A DNA stretch of 12,080 nt from Rhodospirillales bacterium (GTDB lineage Bacteria; Pseudomonadota; Alphaproteobacteria; Reyranellales; Reyranellaceae): contig JABMNB010000311.1 of assembly GCA_013205335.1 (NCBI GenBank), positions 1 to 12,080 on the forward strand. The letters run 5' to 3'. Positions 7,154 to 12,080 of the stretch are shown in pieces (the first letter of the stretch is position 1; every line of letters begins with the position of its first letter). A program made the position numbers and the translations under genes. Below the pieces are notes generated by a model. It searched no databases and was not told the origin of the DNA. It saw nothing but the letters and a program-made list of their open reading frames with translations.

Positions 7154-8205
7154 CGAGCATGCTCCCTCTTGGCTGGGCTTGGTGGGGTGGCGGTTCCTGG
7201 CGCGGCGCTGTGGCCGGAGCCTGGGATCAGCATGTGGCAGGCCGTGTGATGGTCGGTCGTGGCGACGTTGTTATAGAGCGGGGGCTCGCTCAGCGCGCAG
7301 CAAGCCTCCGCGTGCGCACACCGCGTGTGGAAGCGGCACCCAGGCGGCGGATTGATCGGGTTCGGCGGGTCGCCGGTGAGCGGGGGCTGGTCGACGCGCC
7401 GGTCGGGATCCATGGACGGCATCGCGGAGAGCAGCGCGCGCGTGTAGGGGTGCTGGGGTTGGCGATAAATCGCCTCGACCGGACCGATCTCGACGACCTT
7501 GCCCAGATACATCACGAGCACGCGGTCGCTAAGATACTGCACCACGTTGAGGTCGTGCGAGATGAAGATGTACGTCAGGGCGAGATCTGTCTTGAGGTCG
7601 ACGAGCAGGTTCAGCACCTGCGCCTCGACCGACTTGTCGAGGGCTGAGACAGGCTCGTCCAGAACGATCAGCCTCGGCTCGAGTGCAAGGGCACGGGCGA
7701 TATTGATGCGCTGGCGCTGGCCGCCCGAAAGCTCATGCGGGTAGCGCTGCACGAAGAGGTCCGGCTCGAGGCCGACCTTGCCCAGGATGTCGCGGGCCCG
7801 CCGCCGGGCCTCTGCAGGAGGAACGCCGTGCACGCTCGGACCGTAGGCGATGGTGCTCTCGATTGTACAGCGTGGATTGAGCGAGGAGTAGGAGTCCTGG
7901 AAGACCATCTGCAGGTTGCGGCGCAACTCGCGCACGCTCATACCGCCCGGAGCATCGACAGCCTGGCCGTCGAAGGTAATGGTTCCAGAATCAAGCTTCA
8001 ACAGATGCATTAGCAAGCGGGCGGTAGTCGACTTGCCACATCCCGACTCGCCGACGATGCCGAGCGTCTCCCCCTTTCGCACGACGAAGGATACATCGTC
8101 GACTGCCTGCACGGTTGCCACCTGGCGCTGCAGCAGGCCGCCGCGAATCGGGAAGTAGCGCTTCAAGTTGCGCACATCGAGCAGGATGTCGGCGGCTGCG
8201 GTCAT
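7150..8205 (-). CDS. Dpp/Opp-type ABC transporter ATPase, F-type (351 aa)
   Basis: This is the second ATPase of the importer. Motifs are Walker A GESGCGKST (52-60), Q-loop Gln103 in FQDSYSSLNPR (the usual F-subunit signature), LSGGQRQR (159-166), Walker B LIVLDEP (179-185) and switch His217 (ISHD). The oligopeptide-ABC C-terminal extension follows, with PPGCRFHTRC and further cysteines. The C-terminal tail after about residue 328 is Pro/Ala-rich and likely unstructured. The ATG at 8205 is preceded by AGGGATAAG, and ten bases separate it from the permease stop. The F-type gene comes before the D-type gene, the reverse of the common dppDF order. It works in the cytoplasm with the D-type partner and the two permeases encoded just upstream. 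Confidence 0.92.
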   Translation of the reverse strand: MTAAADILLDVRNLKRYFPIRGGLLQRQVATVQAVDDVSFVVRKGETLGIVGESGCGKSTTARLLMHLLKLDSGTITFDGQAVDAPGGMSVRELRRNLQMVFQDSYSSLNPRCTIESTIAYGPSVHGVPPAEARRRARDILGKVGLEPDLFVQRYPHELSGGQRQRINIARALALEPRLIVLDEPVSALDKSVEAQVLNLLVDLKTDLALTYIFISHDLNVVQYLSDRVLVMYLGKVVEIGPVEAIYRQPQHPYTRALLSAMPSMDPDRRVDQPPLTGDPPNPINPPPGCRFHTRCAHAEACCALSEPPLYNNVATTDHHTACHMLIPGSGHSAAPGTATPPSPAKREHAR

Positions 8206-8215
8206 GATCTTATCC

Positions 8216-9118
8216 CTACATCCGCACGTCCATGGCGCCGCGCAGGCCGTCGCTCATCAGGTTGAAGCACATCGAGGTGATGAAGATCATCGCGCCGGGA
8301 AGTGCTGCGACCAGCGGATTGACCCAGATTGCCTGCCGCAGATTATTTAGCATCAGGCCCCACTCGGTGTCGGGCGGCGTGACGCCCAGTCCAAGGAAGC
8401 TCAAGCCCGCCGCGAGGATGATCGAGATCGAGATCAGCGAGGTGGCGTAGACCAGTATCGGGCCGAGCACGTTGTTGAGGATGTGGAAATGCATGATCGA
8501 GAGCGGCCGGGCGCCGCTCGCCCGTGCCGCCTCGACGAACTCGAAGGCGCGCACTTGCGTCGTCACGGTCTCGGAGATGCGCACCAACGGCGGGATGAAG
8601 GTGATCGTCAGCGCCAAAATGGTGTTGCCGATGCCGGAGCCGAGCATGCCGCAAATGGCGACCGCCAGCAGGATCGACGGGAAGGCGTAGAGTACGTCCA
8701 TGCTGCGCATGATGATGCTGTTGGTGGTGCCGCCGAAATAGCCGGCCGAAAGCCCCAAAACGCCACCGATCAGCAGCGCCAGGAGCACGGGCAGAACGCC
8801 GCACAGCAGCGAGTAGCGGCCGGCGTAGAGGATGCGACTCCACAGATCGCGGCCGACCTCGTCGGTGCCGAGCCAATGGCCAGGGTAGCCGGGTGATTTC
8901 AGGCGCTTGAGCACGGAACCGACGGTCGGGTCGTGCGTCGCAAAGAGGGGCGCGGCCAGCACCATGATGATGATCACGGACAGCAGCAGCATAACCGAGA
9001 GCGTGAGCCGGTCTCGGAGCAGCTGCTCACCCACGCGCCTCCAGTAGCTCTTGCCGGCCACCGCCCGCTTCAAGGCGTCGATCTCGGGGAGGACGGCGAT
9101 TGGGCTTTGATCTGACAT
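8216..9118 (-). CDS. Dpp/Opp-type ABC transporter permease, C-type (300 aa)
   Basis: This is an inner-membrane permease of the DppC/OppC type. After a hydrophilic N-terminus there is a first membrane helix (about 38-60), then the typical GTDEVGRDLWSRILYAGRYS linker (84-103), followed by about five more hydrophobic segments from 104 to 280. The cytoplasmic EAA loop that docks onto the ATPases is at about 183-205 (EAARASGA), and a conserved FLGLGVTPPDTEWGLML block (221-237) confirms the C-type. The start at 9118 is chosen because MSDQSP gives normal length and a two-base gap to the upstream permease. A longer open frame reaches 9628 only by running through that gene and is rejected. Together with the B-type permease it forms the translocation pore. 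Confidence 0.92.
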   Translation of the reverse strand: MSDQSPIAVLPEIDALKRAVAGKSYWRRVGEQLLRDRLTLSVMLLLSVIIIMVLAAPLFATHDPTVGSVLKRLKSPGYPGHWLGTDEVGRDLWSRILYAGRYSLLCGVLPVLLALLIGGVLGLSAGYFGGTTNSIIMRSMDVLYAFPSILLAVAICGMLGSGIGNTILALTITFIPPLVRISETVTTQVRAFEFVEAARASGARPLSIMHFHILNNVLGPILVYATSLISISIILAAGLSFLGLGVTPPDTEWGLMLNNLRQAIWVNPLVAALPGAMIFITSMCFNLMSDGLRGAMDVRM

Positions 9119-9120
9119 CG

Positions 9121-10062
9121 TCAGCGCCGTATCCGGGGGTCGATCAGTGTCTGCAGCACGTCGACCAGAATGTTGATGGCGACGAAAATAGTGGCCAGTA
9201 CCAGAATAGTGGCCGAAAGCACGGGTATGTCGCGTCGGAAGATAGCAAGGTTCAGCAGGCTGCCAGAGCCTGGCCAGTTGAATACCGTCTCCACGAGGAT
9301 CGAGCCGCCGAGCAGATAGCCGAACTGCAGTCCCATCAGCGCTAGTGCCGAGGGTGCGGCGTTCTTCATGATGTGGAGCAGCACGTTGCGCCGGCGCAAG
9401 CCCTTGGCCGCCAGCGCGGTGACGAATTCCATGGACAGGATCTCGAGCACGTTGGCGCGCACGAGACGACTGATTACGCCCATCGGGATCAGCGACAGCG
9501 TCACCACCGGCAGCACCAGGTGCTTGATTTGCTCCCAGCTCCCTGGGAAGCCTTCCGGTCCCATGCCCTGGCCCGGCAGCACGTTGAGGACGACGGCAAA
9601 GATGGCGACGAGCACCATACCGACCCAATAGTGCGGCAGGCTGACGCCAGCGATGGCCATCGACGAGAACAGCTTGTCGAGCCAGGTGCCGCTGTTGAAG
9701 GCAGCCAACGTGCCGAGCAGGACGCCGCAGGTGAAGCCGACGAAAACGGCGGGGGTGGCGATCAGAAAGGTGTTGGTGAGCGCGCTGAAGAGCTCGCTCC
9801 CAACGGGCTGGTTGGTGAAGATCGAGGTGCCGAAGTTGCCCGTCGCCATCGACTGCAGCCAGCGCACATACTGGATGTGGACCGGCTGGTCGAGCCCGAA
9901 GCGGGCACGGATCATCTCGGCCACCTCCTTCGGTGCCTCCGGCGGAATCATGATGTCGGCAGCGTCACCCGGCACCATCTTCATCATCAGGAAGACGACG
10001 AGCGACACGCCGAGCAGGATCGGAATGGCGTAGAGCACGCGACGCACAAGGAAAAACCACAC
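9121..10062 (-). CDS. Dpp/Opp-type ABC transporter permease, B-type, GTG start (313 aa)
   Basis: This is an inner-membrane permease of the DppB/OppB type with the standard N-terminus (RRVLYAIPILLGVSLVVF) forming helix 1, a periplasmic segment carrying MVPGD and FGLDQPVHIQYVRW (55-68), and about five further helices (near 99-121, 133-158, 183-199, 238-257, 281-304). The EAA-type loop is at 212-235 (ALAAKGLRRRNVLLH) and ETVFNWPGSGSLL (248-260) is diagnostic for the family. The start codon is GTG at 10062, with GAGGTAG at workable spacing; this position gives the usual family start, and no ATG lies nearby in frame. It follows the binding-protein gene by 85 bases, a spacing that may allow lower expression of the membrane parts than of the binding protein. 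Confidence 0.92.
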   Translation of the reverse strand: MWFFLVRRVLYAIPILLGVSLVVFLMMKMVPGDAADIMIPPEAPKEVAEMIRARFGLDQPVHIQYVRWLQSMATGNFGTSIFTNQPVGSELFSALTNTFLIATPAVFVGFTCGVLLGTLAAFNSGTWLDKLFSSMAIAGVSLPHYWVGMVLVAIFAVVLNVLPGQGMGPEGFPGSWEQIKHLVLPVVTLSLIPMGVISRLVRANVLEILSMEFVTALAAKGLRRRNVLLHIMKNAAPSALALMGLQFGYLLGGSILVETVFNWPGSGSLLNLAIFRRDIPVLSATILVLATIFVAINILVDVLQTLIDPRIRR

Positions 10063-10147
10063 GGCCGGCTACCTCACGGCGACATCGGAAGGGAGGAACT
10101 GCGCATCGCGGGCCGGGTCTCCCTCCAACCTGGCAACGACTACGGCA

Positions 10148-11767
10148 TCAGGGCAGCGAGACGCGCGTCAGGTCGACGAACCATGACTGCGCACTGACGA
10201 AACCCTGCACCTTCTTGGTCATCGCCCGAGGATTGCCATCGTGGACGATCCACAGCCACGGCGCCTCATCGACCAGCATCTCATGCATCTTGGCGAGGTG
10301 CTGGCTCGACTCGGCCGGGCTGGGCGCCGTCTCCATCTTGAGCAGCAGCTCGTCGAACTTGGGGTTCTTCCAGTGTCCCCAGTTGGAGCCTTTGGGCGTG
10401 CTGTTCTCGCCAAAGAACCAGCGCACGACCATCGACACGTCGGACGAGACGAGGCTGATGTTCATGGCATCCGAGGTTGCAGCTTGCGGTGCCGTCGGCT
10501 CGGCGCGGAAGGCGACGAGCATCGTCCCCCACTCCACCACCTCGAAGGTGATGTCGAAGCCGCACTGCTTCATCGACTGCTGCAGGAACTCGTTCATCGG
10601 CAGCGGCAGCATCTGGCCCGAGCCCGAGGTCGAGATCATAATCTTGGCCTTCACAGGCTTGGCCGGGCCGTAGCCGGCCTCGGCCAGCAGCGCCTTCGCC
10701 TTGGCCGGATCGAACGTGTAGGCGTTGGCCGGCTTGCCGAAGCGCGGATCATCTTTCTTGAAGAATCCGACCGAGGGCTCGGCGGTGCCGCTGAGCAGGG
10801 TCACGAGGCCCGCACGATCGACGCAGTAGTTGAGCGCCTGGCGGACCTTGACGTCGCGGAATGGCGAATCCGCCTTGGCCTGGTTCAACACCCAGGGCCA
10901 GACTTGGGGATAGCTGTTGATGCTGATGGCGTAGTCGGCCTTCTTCAAGCCGTCGATGGCATCGGGTGGGGGAACCTCGATCCAATCCACTTGGCCCGAG
11001 CGCAGGGCTGCGATCCTCGTATTGGCCTCCGGCATCGGGAAGAGCACGACCTTGTCGACCTTCGGAATTCTGTTCTTGTCCCAATAGTCCGCGTTCTTCA
11101 GCAGATCCACGCTGATGCGGGGTTTAAAGTTGGCAACCTTGAACGGCCCGGTGCCACTCGGGGCCTTGGCGAACTCCGCCCAGTTGCCAGCTTTCTCGAA
11201 GGCTGCGGGGCTGACGAAGAAGATCGTCGTCATGACGTAGGGGAAGTAGGAGATCGGCCGCGTGGTCGTGAGCTCGACGGTGCTGTCGTCGATCTTGCGA
11301 TAGCCATTATCGGCGATGTAGGTGGGCCGGCCGCGATTGATGGCCGAGCCCTGGGCGTCGAACTGCTTGGAATCCTGCTTGAACGTGCGATCGAGATTCC
11401 ACACGACGGCGTCGGCGTTGAACGGCGTGCCATCATGGAACTTGACGCCCTGGCGCAGCTTGAACACCCACTTCTTGCGATCGGTCGTGTCCTGCTGCCA
11501 GCTCTCGGCGAGGCCGGGGACGATATCTGCGGCCTTGTCCGCCTTGGACAGATCCCACAGCACCAGCGAGTCAAAGGCGGTAAAGCCCATGAACCTGACG
11601 CCCTCGAAACCGTTATTGGGCGCGCCGGTCGTGGTCGGCACGTCGGTCGCCGTCATGGCGATGCGAAGCGTGCCTTGCGCCATCACGGGGGGCGGGGCGA
11701 TCAACCCCAGCCACGCGACGGCGGCGGCGCCCACTGTCAATCTACCCATCCAATCACGATCATTCAT
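10148..11767 (-). CDS. Family-5 ABC substrate-binding protein, peptide/nickel type, with Sec signal (539 aa)
   Basis: This is a periplasmic solute-binding protein of the SBP_bac_5 (DppA/OppA) type that would capture the imported substrate. A signal peptide is visible: Arg9, a hydrophobic stretch (about 10-26) and a VMA/Q cleavage site near residue 30. No lipobox cysteine is present, so it should be soluble. The family signature lies at about 86-123 (LAESW, KWVFKLRQGVKFHDGTPFNA), with a further RQALNYCVDRAGLV block typical of the family. Length is normal. The ATG at 11767 is preceded by AGGGAG; a second in-frame ATG at codon 7 would give a more classical short n-region. It is first in a seven-gene operon with both permeases, both ATPases, the carbamoylase and the aldolase-like gene. 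Family-5 proteins also bind opines, heme, glutathione and nickel chelates, so a peptide substrate is not assured. Confidence 0.92.
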   Translation of the reverse strand: MNDRDWMGRLTVGAAAVAWLGLIAPPPVMAQGTLRIAMTATDVPTTTGAPNNGFEGVRFMGFTAFDSLVLWDLSKADKAADIVPGLAESWQQDTTDRKKWVFKLRQGVKFHDGTPFNADAVVWNLDRTFKQDSKQFDAQGSAINRGRPTYIADNGYRKIDDSTVELTTTRPISYFPYVMTTIFFVSPAAFEKAGNWAEFAKAPSGTGPFKVANFKPRISVDLLKNADYWDKNRIPKVDKVVLFPMPEANTRIAALRSGQVDWIEVPPPDAIDGLKKADYAISINSYPQVWPWVLNQAKADSPFRDVKVRQALNYCVDRAGLVTLLSGTAEPSVGFFKKDDPRFGKPANAYTFDPAKAKALLAEAGYGPAKPVKAKIMISTSGSGQMLPLPMNEFLQQSMKQCGFDITFEVVEWGTMLVAFRAEPTAPQAATSDAMNISLVSSDVSMVVRWFFGENSTPKGSNWGHWKNPKFDELLLKMETAPSPAESSQHLAKMHEMLVDEAPWLWIVHDGNPRAMTKKVQGFVSAQSWFVDLTRVSLP

Positions 11768-11823
11768 GCTAGACGCTCCCTAACCTCAGTTTGCGACGGA
11801 CTTAGAATAAAGACTACTTAAAA

Positions 11824-11851
11824 AAACTAACGCCCATTGGACACTTGTCAA
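11824..11851 (-). promoter_or_regulatory. Candidate sigma-70-type promoter for the transporter operon
   Basis: On the minus strand an exact TTGACA (11851-11846) is followed after 16 bases by TAGTTT (11829-11824), a weak -10 match. This is 57 bases before the binding-protein ATG. The -35 box lies inside an imperfect palindrome, CATTG-N9-CAATG (11835-11853), that could be an operator. No regulator gene is in the window, so control by substrate is only a possibility. Confidence 0.4.
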
Positions 11852-11853
11852 TG

Positions 11854-11989
11854 CTGGAGTAAAAATGTGGGCTAATGGCGTGCCTAGCCTGATGGGCCAG
11901 CAGAGCCGCCCGCACCTGTCCCTTCTCAAAATTCCCAAAAGCCGGGAAAGCCATAGATTTTTCGGCGCCGCAGTCATACCGTCGCCGGC
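11854..11989. other. Intergenic DNA upstream of right transposase; probable IS end
   Basis: I see no convincing gene here. A small hairpin, TTCCC-N7-GGGAA, is at 11932-11948. The segment 11957-11988 shares an ATTTTTCGG-N13-CCGTCGCCGG pattern with the DNA upstream of the left transposase in opposite orientation. The exact border between island and insertion sequence cannot be placed. Confidence 0.3.
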
Positions 11990-12080
11990 ATGCTCACGCT
12001 TCTGTCTGGCTTAGGTTCGCTGCTCTCGTTTCGGGTTCGTAGTCGCCTCACGCTGGAGCTCGAACTCGTCGCCCTACGAC
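11990..12080 (+). CDS. Integrase-core transposase, N-terminal part only (runs off right edge)
   Basis: From an ATG at 11990 the frame is open to the window edge (30 codons), reading MLTLLSGLGSLLSFRVRSR and then LTLELELVALR. I recognise this from memory as the start of a widespread integrase-core transposase family, whose members continue with HQL and a helical region before the DDE domain. It differs from the left-edge transposase, so the two do not look like two copies of one element. It is transcribed outward, away from the operon. Only about a tenth of the expected protein is visible, so whether the gene is intact is unknown. Confidence 0.6.
   Translation, partial: MLTLLSGLGSLLSFRVRSRLTLELELVALR

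Noticed and set aside
9119..9628. N-terminal extension of the C-type permease
   Set aside because: It overlaps the B-type permease in another frame and does not resemble a transporter; the ATG at 9118 gives normal length.
10241..11821. Long open frame (526 codons) on the strand opposite the binding protein
   Set aside because: Its composition is rich in Arg, Gly, His and Asp and it mirrors the codon pattern of the real gene; this is a typical antisense shadow in GC-rich DNA.
11786..11977. 63-codon minus-strand open frame upstream of the binding protein
   Set aside because: It runs through the candidate promoter, has no recognisable domain and no clear ribosome binding site.

Overview
The window is GC-rich DNA with codon use and gene families typical of an alphaproteobacterium. 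Hyphomicrobiales (Bradyrhizobium- or Rhodoplanes-like) is my inference from the gene types, not something the sequence proves. It reads as an accessory catabolic island. At each edge lies the first part of a transposase with an integrase-type (DDE) gene style. The two belong to different families and both point outward: 1-140 on the minus strand and 11990-12080 on the plus strand.

The left arm (358-3748, plus strand) holds two consecutive modules, each a tiny gene followed by an amidase-signature hydrolase with an ATGA stop/start overlap. The first small protein (358-576) looks like AtzG, the small partner of the 1-carboxybiuret hydrolase AtzE, and it precedes a 461-residue amidase. The second (2103-2309) is a much more diverged small protein before a 480-residue amidase. 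Both amidases keep the Lys / cis-Ser / Ser catalytic triad. Between the modules is an 89-base segment (1964-2052) bounded by a 17-base inverted repeat that could pair completely as RNA.

The right arm (11767 down to 3825, minus strand) is one long probable operon converging on the amidases. It encodes a family-5 periplasmic substrate-binding protein, two Dpp/Opp-type permeases, two Dpp/Opp-type ATPases (F-type first, then D-type), a zinc hydrolase of the M20 hydantoinase/carbamoylase family, and a DapA/N-acetylneuraminate-lyase-type aldolase. The aldolase gene is broken by a single-base frameshift near 4672-4686. A candidate promoter with an exact TTGACA -35 box lies upstream of the binding protein, at 11824-11851.

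Taken together, the genes suggest import of a small peptide-, ureide- or carbamoyl-type nitrogen compound. Successive C-N bond hydrolysis would follow, by the carbamoylase and two amidases, with possible C-C cleavage by the aldolase-type enzyme. The actual substrate cannot be read from the sequence. No RNA genes or CRISPR arrays were seen. The most unusual points are the paired small-subunit/amidase modules, the aldolase-family protein that keeps its Schiff-base lysine but lacks the usual Thr/Tyr proton relay, and the 17-base inverted repeat.
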